DNA from: Agromyces bracchium
Lineage (GTDB): Bacteria > Actinomycetota > Actinomycetes > Actinomycetales > Microbacteriaceae
Reading direction: 5' to 3'
Assembly: GCF_009709675.1 (NCBI RefSeq)
Contig: NZ_WMLB01000033.1
Location: 124,001 to 188,000 of the forward strand
DNA length: 64,000 bases
Shown piece after piece: positions 1-8,195 of the stretch. Within the stretch, counting starts at the first letter, position 1; each line of letters opens with the position of its first letter. Below the pieces are notes generated by a model. It saw nothing but the letters and a program-made list of their open reading frames with translations, was not told where the DNA came from and did no database searches. The translations under genes and the position numbers were made by a program.

Positions 1-406
1 ACGCCTTCGGGTGGATGCCGCCCCAGAACGCGATGCTGAGCGGCAGCACGAAGATGTAGATCACGTTCGCGACCGCGGTCATCGACACCGACAGCGCGAC
101 GTTGCCGCGTGCGCGGTAGGTCAGCACCTGCGAGATGTTGCCCGGCGGGCAGGCGGCGACGAGCAGCATGCCGAGCGCGACGGAGGCCTGCACGTCGAGC
201 AGGAGCGTGAGCCCGAACGTGACCGCGGGCAGCAGGATGACCTGCGCGAGGAGCGCGATGAGCATCGCCTTCGGCGCACGCGCGACCGCGCGGAAGTCGG
301 CCGGCGAGGTGTCGAGCGCGATGCCGAACATGATGAAGCCGAGCACGACGTTCAGGGCGATCATCGAGCCGGGCGCGAAGTTGAGGACGACGTCGTCGAT
401 GTTCAT
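1..406 (-). CDS. Bile acid:sodium symporter (BASS/SBF) family transporter, C-terminus cut by window edge
   Basis: Only the first 135 residues lie inside the window. The visible part is very hydrophobic, with at least four membrane-spanning stretches, and carries CPPGNISQ (about residues 86-93). That matches the conserved P-G-G/N-x-S turn of BASS transporters, which couple Na+ to uptake or efflux of organic anions. ATG at 404-406 overlaps the TGA of the upstream monooxygenase gene (ATGA), so translation is probably coupled. The substrate cannot be told: bile acids are only the family name, and bacterial members often move keto acids or other organic acids. Co-expression with a flavin monooxygenase hints at transport of its substrate or product (inference). 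Confidence 0.8.
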   Translation of the reverse strand, partial: MNIDDVVLNFAPGSMIALNVVLGFIMFGIALDTSPADFRAVARAPKAMLIALLAQVILLPAVTFGLTLLLDVQASVALGMLLVAACPPGNISQVLTYRARGNVALSVSMTAVANVIYIFVLPLSIAFWGGIHPKA

Positions 407-1761
407 GCGCGGGTGCCCGCCTTCGTCGTGTCGGTCGCGGGCGCGACGGGTGCTGCGGGCGCCGGCAGCGTCCGCAGCAGGCGCTTGACCGTGCGGCGGT
501 AGGCGTCCTTGTTCACGTAGTACGACATGCGGTCGAGCCCGAGGTAGCGGTATCCGCCCGTGAGGTCGGGCCACGGCGTCGCGGCCGCATCGTGGAAGCG
601 GGACGCGGCATCCGGCTGGTCGCGCACGGCCGCGAGGTAGGCGGCGATCAGCTCGGCCTGCTCGTAGCGGCCCTGCCAGCCGATGCCCGACGCCTCGATC
701 ATGCCGAGCACGAAGAGGCCGTTGAAGCTCGGCGGGAAGACGTTGAGGTAGAGCTCGGGGGCCGCCGTCGTCCAGTTGAGGTGGGCGCGCTCGACGAACG
801 GGTAGTCGAGCCTGTAGCCGGTCGCGAGCACGACGAGGTCGTAGTCGCCGGCACTGCCGTCGGCGAAGCGCACGGCCCCGCCCTCGAACCGGTCGATGTC
901 GCCGACGACGCGCAGGTCGCCCTGGCCGAGGTGGTTCAGGATCAGCGTGTTCACGATCGGGTGCGACTCGTAGATGCGGTAGTCGGGCTTCGGGAAGCCG
1001 AACCGCACGGGGTCGCCCGTGAACGCCTTCAGCACGCGCGTGTCGACGAACTGCTTGAGCCGCGCGGGCAGCGGCCGCCCCTGGTTCAGGGTGTCGCTCG
1101 GCCGCCCGAACAGGTACCGCGGCACGAAGTAGTAGCCGCGGCGCACCGACAGGTCGACGGATGCCGCGTGGTGGACCGCGTCGACGGCGATGTCGCAGCC
1201 CGAGTTGCCCGCGCCGATGATGAGGACGCGCTTGCCCTCGAACACCTTGGGCGACTTGTACGCGCTCGTGTGCATGACCTCGCCCGCGAACTCGCCGCGG
1301 AAGCTCGGCACGTTCGGCTCGGCGAGGGTGCCGTTGGCGAGGATGACGGCCGGGTGCTCGGTCGTGGTGCTCGTGCCGTCCGCGTGGACGGCGGTGACGA
1401 GCCATCCGCTCGCCCCGGTCGCGTCGCCGTCGACCGGCTCGACGGCCGTGACCTTCGCGTCGAACCGGAAGTGCTCGCGCAGCCCGTAGGCGTCGGCGTA
1501 GTCGCGGAAGTAGCGGTGCAGCTCGCGGTGGCCGGGGTAGTCGGCGGTCGAGTCCATCGGGAACTCGGCGAACTCGGTCGTCGTGCGCGAGGAGATGAGG
1601 TGCGCGGACTCGTACATCGTCGAGCGCGGGTTGTCGATGTTCCAGAGGCCGCCCACGTCGGGGCCGGCCTCGAAGCCGATGAAGGGGATGCCGGCGCGGC
1701 TGAGCGCGCGGGCACCGGCGAGACCTGATGGGCCCGCTCCGATGAGGGCGATGGGGTTCAC
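403..1761 (-). CDS. Flavin-containing monooxygenase (class B, FMO-like)
   Basis: A 452-residue NAD(P)/FAD-binding oxidoreductase. The FAD-binding Rossmann motif GAGPSG lies near the N-terminus (residues 7-12). The FMO fingerprint reads FAGEVMHTSAY, and a second dinucleotide motif IGAGNSG follows, for NADPH. Family enzymes insert one oxygen atom into soft nucleophiles or ketones in the cytoplasm. The GTG at 1759-1761 is chosen because it leads straight into the first beta strand (NPIALIGAGPSG); an open frame continues much further upstream but runs antisense through pta. The stop overlaps the start of the BASS transporter by four bases, giving a two-gene operon. A -10-like TATGCT lies on the minus strand at 1819-1824. 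Substrate unknown. Confidence 0.88.
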   Translation of the reverse strand: MNPIALIGAGPSGLAGARALSRAGIPFIGFEAGPDVGGLWNIDNPRSTMYESAHLISSRTTTEFAEFPMDSTADYPGHRELHRYFRDYADAYGLREHFRFDAKVTAVEPVDGDATGASGWLVTAVHADGTSTTTEHPAVILANGTLAEPNVPSFRGEFAGEVMHTSAYKSPKVFEGKRVLIIGAGNSGCDIAVDAVHHAASVDLSVRRGYYFVPRYLFGRPSDTLNQGRPLPARLKQFVDTRVLKAFTGDPVRFGFPKPDYRIYESHPIVNTLILNHLGQGDLRVVGDIDRFEGGAVRFADGSAGDYDLVVLATGYRLDYPFVERAHLNWTTAAPELYLNVFPPSFNGLFVLGMIEASGIGWQGRYEQAELIAAYLAAVRDQPDAASRFHDAAATPWPDLTGGYRYLGLDRMSYYVNKDAYRRTVKRLLRTLPAPAAPVAPATDTTKAGTRA

Positions 1762-1899
1762 GGGTGTTCCTGGTGCGTGGGCGGCGTCGTCGGGGCCGAC
1801 GCCGGGTCGGGTCCGAACAGCATAAGCGAACAGTGCTCGGGTTCCGGAACAGCGGCCGGCGCGGGGCCCGTGCACCTGCGCCCTCGAGAGCCGCCTCGA

Positions 1900-1905
1900 T
1901 AGGCT
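1900..1905 (+). promoter_or_regulatory. -10 element of leaderless pta
   Basis: TAGGCT ends six bases before the GTG start of pta, so the transcript would begin at or next to the start codon. There is no Shine-Dalgarno sequence in between. Confidence 0.5.
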
Positions 1906-1911
1906 GGCCGG

Positions 1912-4071
1912 GTGGCGCACAGCATCTACATCTGCTCCGCCGAGGGGAACACCGGCAAGTCGACGGTGGCGCTCGGGACGCTCGATACCCTGAGCCGACG
2001 GGCGACCCGAGTGGGCGTCTTCCGCCCCATCGCGCGCTCGACCGAGGAGCGCGACTACGTGCTCGAACTGCTGCTCGCCCACGACGGCGTCATCGAACTC
2101 GGCTACGACGAGGCGATCGGCGTCACCTACGACGACGTGCACGGCGACCCCGAGGCTGCGCTCGCCACCATCGTCCGGCGGTTCAAGGCGATCGAGGCCC
2201 GCTGCGACGTGGTCGTGGTGATCGGGTCCGACTACACGGATGTCGGCAGCCCCACCGAGCTGGCCTTCAACGCGCGCATCGCGGCGAACCTCGGCGCACC
2301 CGTCCTCCTCGTGGTCGGCGGGCGCGTCACGCAGGGGCGCGGGGCGAGCGAGCGGCTTGGCTACACGGACGCCCGCACGCCCGACGAGCTCGCCCAGATC
2401 ACCGAACTCGCGGTCGAGGAGCTCGAGCGCGAGCACGCGTCGCTCCTCGGCGTCGTCGCCAACCGGGCCGACCCCGACCGGCTCGACGCGATCGTCGAGG
2501 CCGTCCGGTCCGTCTCGGGCGGAGTGGTCGCGGTCGGCGGTGCCGGCGCGGCCGGCGGCGGCGAGGCATCCGTGTCGGTCTGGGCGATCCCGGAGGACCA
2601 GTACCTCGTCGCGCCCTCGATGCGCTCGATCATGCGGGCCGTCGACGGAACGCTCTACGCGGGCGATCCCGAACTGCTGGAGCGCGAGGCGCTCGGCGTC
2701 GTGGTCGCCGCGATGTCGATGGAGAACGTGCTGGCCTGGCTCACCGAGGCCGCCGTCGTCGTCGTGCCCGGCGACCGGAGCGAGGTGCTGCTGGGCGTGC
2801 TCACCGCGCACGCGTCGGCGACGTTCCCGTCGATCGCGGGCATCGTGCTGAACGGCGGGTTCCCGGTCTCCGAGACCGTCGAACGCCTCATCGAGGGCCT
2901 GAAGTCGGGCCTGCCGATCATCCGCACCGAGCTCAGCAGCTACGACACCGCGCTCGCGATCACGCAGACGCGCGGCAAGCTCGCCGCCGAGTCGCAGCGC
3001 AAGCGCGACACCGCGCTGGCCCTCTTCGAGAAGCACGTCGACGGGGTCGAGCTACTCGACCGCCTCGACGTGGCCCGCACCGACGTCGTCACGCCGCTCA
3101 TGTTCGAGTACGGCCTGCTCGCCCGGGCGCGCGACGCGCGCAAGCACATCGTGCTTCCCGAGGGCTACGACGACCGCATCCTGCGGGCGGCGGCGACGCT
3201 GCTGGCCCGCGACGTCGCCGACCTCACGATCCTCGGCGAGGAGATCGAGATCCGCTCGCGGGCGATCGGCCTGGGCCTCGACATCTCACGGGCGACGGTC
3301 CTCTCGAACCACGACCACGTGCTCGTCTACCGGTTCGCCGACGAGTACCAGCGCCGCCGCGCGCACAAGGGCGTGACGCTCGAGCAGGCCCGCGACACCG
3401 TTCAAGACGTGTCGTACTTCGGAACGATGATGGTCGAGCTCGGCCTCGCCGACGGCATGGTCTCCGGGGCGATGCACACGACGGCGCACACCATCCGCCC
3501 GGCGTTCGAGGTCATCAAGACCAAGCCGGGCGTGCAGGTCGTCTCGAGCGTGTTCCTCATGGCGCTCGCCGACCGCGTGCTCGTCTACGGCGACTGCGCG
3601 GTCGTGCCCGACCCGACCGCCGAGCAGCTCGCCGACATCGCGATCTCGTCAGCGCAGACCGCGGTGCAGTTCGGCATCGAGCCGCGCGTCGCGATGCTGT
3701 CGTACTCGACCGGCGAGTCCGGCTCGGGGGCGGATGTCGACAAGGTGCGCCGCGCGACCGAGCTCGTGCGCGAGCGCGCCCCCGAACTGCCGGTCGAGGG
3801 GCCGATCCAGTACGACGCGGCCGCCGATGCGGCGGTGGCGCGCACCAAGCTGCCGGGCTCGTCGGTCGCGGGGCGCGCGACGGTGTTCGTCTTCCCCGAC
3901 CTCAACACGGGCAACAACACCTACAAGGCGGTGCAGCGCTCGGCGGGCGCGGTCGCGATCGGGCCGGTGCTCCAGGGCCTCAGGAAGCCCGTGAACGACC
4001 TCTCGCGCGGCGCGCTCGTGCAGGACATCGTGAACACCGTCGCGATCACGGCGATCCAGGCGGCGTCGTGA
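1912..4071 (+). CDS. pta: Phosphate acetyltransferase (long, three-domain form)
   Basis: 719 residues, the usual size of the long Pta class. It converts acetyl-CoA and phosphate to acetyl phosphate and CoA, feeding acetate kinase. The N-terminus carries a BioD-like P-loop domain (SAEGNTGKST, residues 9-18). A DRTGG-type middle domain follows, and the catalytic PTA_PTB domain fills about residues 390-715 (for example HIVLPEGYDDRILRAA, GDCAVVPDPTAEQLADIA, SYSTGESGSG, FPDLNTGNNTYKAVQR). The GTG start is preceded by a TAGGCT -10 box and no ribosome binding site, suggesting a leaderless message. ackA follows after a 94-base spacer filled by two copies of an interspersed repeat. Confidence 0.97.
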   Translation: MAHSIYICSAEGNTGKSTVALGTLDTLSRRATRVGVFRPIARSTEERDYVLELLLAHDGVIELGYDEAIGVTYDDVHGDPEAALATIVRRFKAIEARCDVVVVIGSDYTDVGSPTELAFNARIAANLGAPVLLVVGGRVTQGRGASERLGYTDARTPDELAQITELAVEELEREHASLLGVVANRADPDRLDAIVEAVRSVSGGVVAVGGAGAAGGGEASVSVWAIPEDQYLVAPSMRSIMRAVDGTLYAGDPELLEREALGVVVAAMSMENVLAWLTEAAVVVVPGDRSEVLLGVLTAHASATFPSIAGIVLNGGFPVSETVERLIEGLKSGLPIIRTELSSYDTALAITQTRGKLAAESQRKRDTALALFEKHVDGVELLDRLDVARTDVVTPLMFEYGLLARARDARKHIVLPEGYDDRILRAAATLLARDVADLTILGEEIEIRSRAIGLGLDISRATVLSNHDHVLVYRFADEYQRRRAHKGVTLEQARDTVQDVSYFGTMMVELGLADGMVSGAMHTTAHTIRPAFEVIKTKPGVQVVSSVFLMALADRVLVYGDCAVVPDPTAEQLADIAISSAQTAVQFGIEPRVAMLSYSTGESGSGADVDKVRRATELVRERAPELPVEGPIQYDAAADAAVARTKLPGSSVAGRATVFVFPDLNTGNNTYKAVQRSAGAVAIGPVLQGLRKPVNDLSRGALVQDIVNTVAITAIQAAS

Positions 4072-4079
4072 GCGGGGCC

Positions 4080-4154
4080 GGTGGTCGAGTAGCACGCGAA
4101 GCGCGCTCCACCCCCGGTGGTCGAGTAGCACGCGAAGCGCGCGTATCGAGACCC
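4080..4154. repeat. Two copies of the GGTGGTCGAGTAG interspersed repeat
   Basis: Copy 1 (4080-4106) and copy 2 (4116-4154) share GGTGGTCGAGTAGCACGCGA followed by AGCGCGC. Copy 2 continues into TATCGAGACC. The ends are an imperfect inverted repeat and the middle (GCGCGAAGCGC-like) is self-complementary, so each copy can form a hairpin. They fill almost the whole pta-ackA spacer. A diverged pair of the same family lies at 29290-29368. Confidence 0.85.
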
Positions 4155-4165
4155 GGGAGTCCCGC

Positions 4166-5359
4166 ATGAGCGTCGTCCTCGTCGTCAACTCCGGGTCGTC
4201 GTCGCTGAAGTACCAGCTCGTCGACGTGACGGCGGGGGAGCCGCTCGCCTCGGGTCTCGTCGAGCGCATCGGCGCCGGCGAGGGCCGCGCCACCCACACG
4301 GATGCCTCGGGCCGCGCGTTCCGCGAGCAGGTCTCGGTCGCCGACCACGACGCGGCCTTCGCGTGGATGCTGCAGGCCTTCGCCGAGCACGGCCCGTCGC
4401 TCGACGAGCACGCCCCGGTGGCCGTCGGCCACCGGGTCGTGCAGGGCGGCGCCCGCTTCTTCGAGCCGACGATCATCACGGAGCTCGTGAAGATCAACAT
4501 CGACGAGCTGTCGGTGCTGGCCCCGCTGCACAATCCCGCGAACCTCGCTGGCGTCGTCGCCGCCGAGCGCGCGTTCCCGTCGGTACCGCACGTCGCCGTC
4601 TTCGACACCGCGTTCCACCAGACGATGCCGCCCGAGGCGTACCTCTACGCCCTCGACCGCGACCTCGCCGAGAAGCACCGCATCCGCCGGTACGGCTTCC
4701 ACGGCACCTCGCACCGGTACGTCTCGCGCGCCGCGGCGGCGTTCCTCGGCCGACCGGTCGAGGAGCTGAAGCTCATCGTGCTGCACCTCGGCAACGGCGC
4801 CTCCGCCTGTGCGGTCGACGGCGGCCGGTCGGTCGAGACGAGCATGGGGATGACCCCGCTCGAGGGCCTCGCGATGGGTACGCGCTCGGGCGACCTCGAC
4901 CCGGCCGTCGTGCTGCACCTGCAGCGGCGAGCGGGCCTTCGCGTCGACGAGGTCGACGACCTGCTGAACAAGCGGAGCGGCATGCTCGGGCTCGGCGGGC
5001 ATGGCGACATGCGCGACCTCACCGAGGCCGCGGCATCCGGTGACGAGCGCGCGCGCATCGCGCTCGAGGTCTACGCGCACCGCGTGCGCGCGTACGTCGG
5101 CGCCTACGCGGCGCAGCTGGGCCGAGTCGACGCGATCGTGTTCACCGCGGGCGTCGGGGAGAACGCGGCCGACGTGCGCGCCATGTCGCTCGCCGGGCTC
5201 GAGGGCTTCGGGGTCGAGGTGGATGCCGCGCTGAACGCGTTGCGGTCGGGGGAGGCTCGCCGCATCTCGACGGACGACTCGCGCACCGCGGTGCTCGTGG
5301 TGCCGACGAACGAGGAGCTCGAGATCGCACGCCAGACCCTCGAGGTCGTCGCGGGCTGA
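4166..5359 (+). CDS. ackA: Acetate kinase
   Basis: 397 residues, normal for AckA. It interconverts acetyl phosphate and ADP with acetate and ATP. The ASKHA-fold signature NSGSSSLKYQL lies at the N-terminus (residues 7-17), and the kinase signatures FHGTSHRYVS, HLGNGASACAVDGGRSVETSMG and DPAVVLHL are present. The C-terminal FTAGVGENAADVR and the NEELEIARQT tail are typical. GGGAG six bases upstream of the ATG serves as ribosome binding site. It follows pta in the same direction, forming the classical reversible acetate pathway. The repeats in the spacer may form hairpins that affect relative expression (inference). Confidence 0.97.
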   Translation: MSVVLVVNSGSSSLKYQLVDVTAGEPLASGLVERIGAGEGRATHTDASGRAFREQVSVADHDAAFAWMLQAFAEHGPSLDEHAPVAVGHRVVQGGARFFEPTIITELVKINIDELSVLAPLHNPANLAGVVAAERAFPSVPHVAVFDTAFHQTMPPEAYLYALDRDLAEKHRIRRYGFHGTSHRYVSRAAAAFLGRPVEELKLIVLHLGNGASACAVDGGRSVETSMGMTPLEGLAMGTRSGDLDPAVVLHLQRRAGLRVDEVDDLLNKRSGMLGLGGHGDMRDLTEAAASGDERARIALEVYAHRVRAYVGAYAAQLGRVDAIVFTAGVGENAADVRAMSLAGLEGFGVEVDAALNALRSGEARRISTDDSRTAVLVVPTNEELEIARQTLEVVAG

Positions 5360-5425
5360 CGCGCCGGGACTCCGGGGGCCGGGGCGCGCCGGTGCCGCGA
5401 GCCGTCCGATCCCGCGGGATGATAC

Positions 5426-5466
5426 GTACAAGAAGTCTTGTACAAGAGTTCTTGTGGGTCTAGTCT
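5426..5466 (+). promoter_or_regulatory. Tandem operator palindromes overlapping a leaderless promoter of the ArsR-type gene
   Basis: Two palindromes lie end to end. GTACAAGA-AG-TCTTGTAC (5426-5443) has perfect 8-bp arms, and ACAAGA-GT-TCTTGT (5442-5455) has perfect 6-bp arms. A candidate -35 TTGTAC (5438-5443) and -10 TAGTCT (5461-5466), 17 bp apart, place the transcript start at the ATG at 5473. A repressor bound here would cover the -35 and the spacer, so autoregulation by the downstream winged-helix protein is likely. Confidence 0.75.
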
Positions 5467-5472
5467 GGCGAC

Positions 5473-6066
5473 ATGACCGATCCCGCCCGACCGCCTGCCG
5501 CGTCCGACCTGCACCTGCACGATCCGGGCCCGATGCGCGCGATGGCGCACCCGATGCGGCTGCGCATCATCGGACTCCTCCGCATGGAGGGGCCGGCGAC
5601 CGTCGGCATGCTCGCCCAGCAGACGGGGGAGTCCGCGGGCTCGGTCAGCTACCACATGGCGACGCTCGCCAAGCACGGCTTCGTCGAGGAGGCGCCCGAG
5701 CTCGCCCGCGACCGCCGCGAGCGCTGGTGGCGCGCCGCGCACGAGATGACGAGCTGGAACACCGTCGACTTCATCGACGACCCGGCGCGGCACGCGGCAT
5801 CCGACGCCCTGCGCCGCACGGTGCTCGAGAGCTACCACCGCGAACTGCTCGCCGCGCTCGATGCTGAGGCGGCCCTCGAGCCCGAGTGGATCGCGCCGAC
5901 CGACTCGTCCGACGGGGCCGCGCACCTGACGCTCGAGGAGTTCCAGGAGCTCTCGGCCGACCTCGCCGCCGTCCGTGACAAGTGGTGGGCGCGCCGCGGC
6001 GAGCCCGCCGAGGGCACCCGACTCGTGCGGTGGATGACGCACGTCTTCCCGAGGGCCGACGCGTGA
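5473..6066 (+). CDS. ArsR-family winged-helix transcriptional regulator
   Basis: 197 residues. The N-terminal part (about residues 16-85) is a winged helix: AHPMRLRIIGLLRMEGPATV, then AQQTGESAGSVSYHMATLAK as recognition helix, then a wing with a basic RDRRERWWRA stretch. This is the ArsR/HTH_20 architecture with 'domain-swapped' helices. The remaining 110 residues are charged and helical and probably mediate ligand binding or dimerisation. No metal-binding CxC pattern is seen, so the ligand is more likely organic. The stop overlaps the GTG of the MFS exporter (GTGA), so regulator and transporter form a coupled unit under the tandem palindromes upstream. Confidence 0.9.
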   Translation: MTDPARPPAASDLHLHDPGPMRAMAHPMRLRIIGLLRMEGPATVGMLAQQTGESAGSVSYHMATLAKHGFVEEAPELARDRRERWWRAAHEMTSWNTVDFIDDPARHAASDALRRTVLESYHRELLAALDAEAALEPEWIAPTDSSDGAAHLTLEEFQELSADLAAVRDKWWARRGEPAEGTRLVRWMTHVFPRADA

Positions 6067-7484
6067 GCGTGGCATCCGCCCCCGCCGCGCCGGCCGACCC
6101 GACCGTCGCCGGGCGTCGTCGACGACTGCCGCTTCTGGCGCTGTTCGCCGCGCAGTTGTGCTCGCTCGGCGGCAACGCGATCGCGATCGTCGCCGTGCCG
6201 CTCATCGTGCTGCAGCAGACCGGTTCGCCGCTCGCCGCGGGCGTCGCCGGCATCTTCTCGACCGTGCCGCTCGTCATCGGCGGCGCGCTCGGCGGCGTCC
6301 TCGTCGACCGGTTCGGCTACCGCGCGTCGAGCATCGCGGCGGATGTCGCGAGCGGCGTCACCGTGCTGGCGATCCCGCTCCTCGACGCGGCCGGCCTGCT
6401 GTCGTTCCCGGTCCTCCTCGCGCTCGTGTTCCTCGGCGGACTACTCGACCCGCCGGGCGACACCGCGAAGACGGTGCTCATGCCCGACCTCGCGGCGCTC
6501 GCGCGCACCCCGCTCGCCCGCGCCGCGGGCGCCCAGTCGGCCGTGCAGCGCACCGCGACCATGGTCGGTGCCGGCACCGCCGGTGCGCTCGTGGCCCTGG
6601 CCGGGCCGATGACGGCGTTGGTGGCGGATGCCGCGGGGTTCGCGGTCTCGGCGATCCTGGTGGCGCTGCTCGTGCCGTCGCGCGCGCGCATCGACGCGGT
6701 GCTGCGACCGGAGGAGTCTCAGCCGGACACGGACGCCGCGCGATCGGAGCCCGAAGCCTCGCGTGCCGCAGCGGCGGGCGATGTGCCGGCCGCACCCGCC
6801 GAAGCCGCAGGCGCCGCCCGAGGGAGCGCCGCCGAGAGCGCGGCCGGCTTCGTGGCCGGCATCCGCTTCATCGCGAAGACGCCGCTCGCGCTCGCCGTCG
6901 TGCTGCTGGTGACCCTCACGAACGCGATCGACGCGGCGGGCATGACGGTGCTGAAGCCCGTGTACGCCTCGCAGGTGCTGGGCGACCCGGCGTCGCTGGG
7001 GTTCATGATCGGATGCTTCGCCGCCGGCGCCCTGACGGGCTCGGCCGTGTTCGGACTCGTCGGCCATCGCGCCTCGGGCCGGCTCATGTTCGCCGTGTGC
7101 TTCGTGCTGGCCGGCGCGCCGCCGTACGCGGCCATGGCGCTCGGGGTGCCGGTCGAGCTGCTGTTCGTGGTCCTGGCCCTCTCGGGGCTCGCGGCGGGTG
7201 CGCTGAACCCGATGATCTCGACGGCGCTGTTCGGCGTCGTGCCCGACGGCATGCGCGCCCGGGTCTTCGGGGCGATCACCTCGGGCGTCGCGGCGTCGAT
7301 GCCGATCGGGGCGTTCGCGGCCGGTGCCGCGGTCGACGCGTTCGGGTTCGTGCCGGTCGTCGCGGGAGCGGCCGTGCTCTACACGGTGCTCGGCGCGAGC
7401 CCGTTGGTGCTGCGCGCGTTCGACGGGCTCGCGGGAGTGCGCGGTGCGGCATCTGTCGCCGACGCGGTCGAACCGCGGCGCTGA
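6063..7484 (+). CDS. MFS transporter, likely drug-type exporter
   Basis: 473 residues with about twelve hydrophobic segments in two six-helix halves. The halves are separated by a long Ala/Glu/Pro-rich cytoplasmic loop (about residues 200-265). A motif-A-like GALGGVLVDRFGYR follows helix 2, as in MFS_3/enterobactin-exporter-type proteins. The GTG at 6063 overlaps the regulator's TGA; the same frame is open further upstream inside the regulator gene, but that is overlap only. The coupled ArsR-type repressor suggests inducible efflux, with the repressor ligand as the likely cargo (inference). It ends seven bases from the convergent DksA-type gene. Confidence 0.88.
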   Translation: MSVASAPAAPADPTVAGRRRRLPLLALFAAQLCSLGGNAIAIVAVPLIVLQQTGSPLAAGVAGIFSTVPLVIGGALGGVLVDRFGYRASSIAADVASGVTVLAIPLLDAAGLLSFPVLLALVFLGGLLDPPGDTAKTVLMPDLAALARTPLARAAGAQSAVQRTATMVGAGTAGALVALAGPMTALVADAAGFAVSAILVALLVPSRARIDAVLRPEESQPDTDAARSEPEASRAAAAGDVPAAPAEAAGAARGSAAESAAGFVAGIRFIAKTPLALAVVLLVTLTNAIDAAGMTVLKPVYASQVLGDPASLGFMIGCFAAGALTGSAVFGLVGHRASGRLMFAVCFVLAGAPPYAAMALGVPVELLFVVLALSGLAAGALNPMISTALFGVVPDGMRARVFGAITSGVAASMPIGAFAAGAAVDAFGFVPVVAGAAVLYTVLGASPLVLRAFDGLAGVRGAASVADAVEPRR

Positions 7485-7491
7485 GCGTGCG

Positions 7492-7866
7492 TCAGCGCAC
7501 CAGGCGTGCGCAGTCGATGCAGAGGGTCGCGGTCGGCCGGGCCTCGAGGCGGGCGACGGTGATCTTGTTGCCGCAGCGTTCGCAGACGCCGTAGGTGCCT
7601 TCGTCGATGCGCGCGAGCGCCCGGTCGACATCGGTGAGCTCGTGCTCGACGTCGTGCAGGACTGCAGTGCGCTGCGACCACTCCTGGCTCATGGTCGGCC
7701 CGTCGGGGTCGTGTTCGTCGTCGACCGACGTGTCGGATCTCGCCGCACGGACCGCCGTGATCCCCTCGCTCTGCTCGGCGAGGCGCTCCTCGGCCTTGCG
7801 CCGTTCCGCGAGCAGGAGCTCTCGGAACCGCTCCAGTTGCGCGGCTGTGCTGACCCCCGTCGTCAC
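7492..7866 (-). CDS. TraR/DksA family C4 zinc-finger protein
   Basis: 124 residues: a helical coiled-coil-like N-terminal half, then a C4 zinc finger with CERCGNKI at about residues 92-99 and CIDC near the C-terminus (zf-dskA_traR). Family members bind the RNA polymerase secondary channel or act as small transcription modulators. The GTG at 7864-7866 is preferred over an upstream ATG at 7890 because GGAGG (7874-7878 on this strand) lies seven bases before it. The gene is divergent from the exopolysaccharide operon and convergent with the MFS gene. Confidence 0.9.
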   Translation of the reverse strand: MTTGVSTAAQLERFRELLLAERRKAEERLAEQSEGITAVRAARSDTSVDDEHDPDGPTMSQEWSQRTAVLHDVEHELTDVDRALARIDEGTYGVCERCGNKITVARLEARPTATLCIDCARLVR

Positions 7867-8087
7867 GTGACCACCTCCGTCGTCGTGCACCGGGGCGGGC
7901 GGATGCCGCTTCCGCGCCGGTGCGGTCCACCGATCCTATGCCCGACCGCCGACATCGCGGCCGGGCCGAACGGCCCGGCGGGTCGGGCCATGCGCCCGCA
8001 GCGTCGATCGTCAGCATCGGCCGCGCGGGTTGTCCCCAGAACGGGGGTCAATGCATACCCGAGGTGGGTGTCCTGCAAATCGGAGGC

Positions 8088-8131
8088 TAGACTCCTTCCA
8101 CGGACCTGCGCGAGTTTCGCGTGGGTCCGTG
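8088..8131 (+). promoter_or_regulatory. Promoter -10 and long 5'-end hairpin of the exopolysaccharide operon
   Basis: TAGACT (8088-8093) is a good -10. The predicted start, around 8099, coincides with the base of a long stem. CACGGACC (8099-8106) pairs with GGTCCGTG (8124-8131), and CGCGA (8109-8113) pairs with TCGCG (8117-8121), with two G-T pairs between and a three-base loop. There is no U-run after it, so it is not an ordinary terminator. A leader hairpin that stabilises the message or controls elongation is more likely. Confidence 0.6.
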
Positions 8132-8195
8132 TCGTGCGGGAACGGCGAGGTCCTCGCGGAATGAGTCACCGCTGCGACGAAAGGGAAGACAGGCT

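Noticed and set aside
4080-4154. CRISPR array
   Set aside because: Only two copies with a spacer of about ten bases and no cas genes; the unit is an interspersed hairpin repeat.
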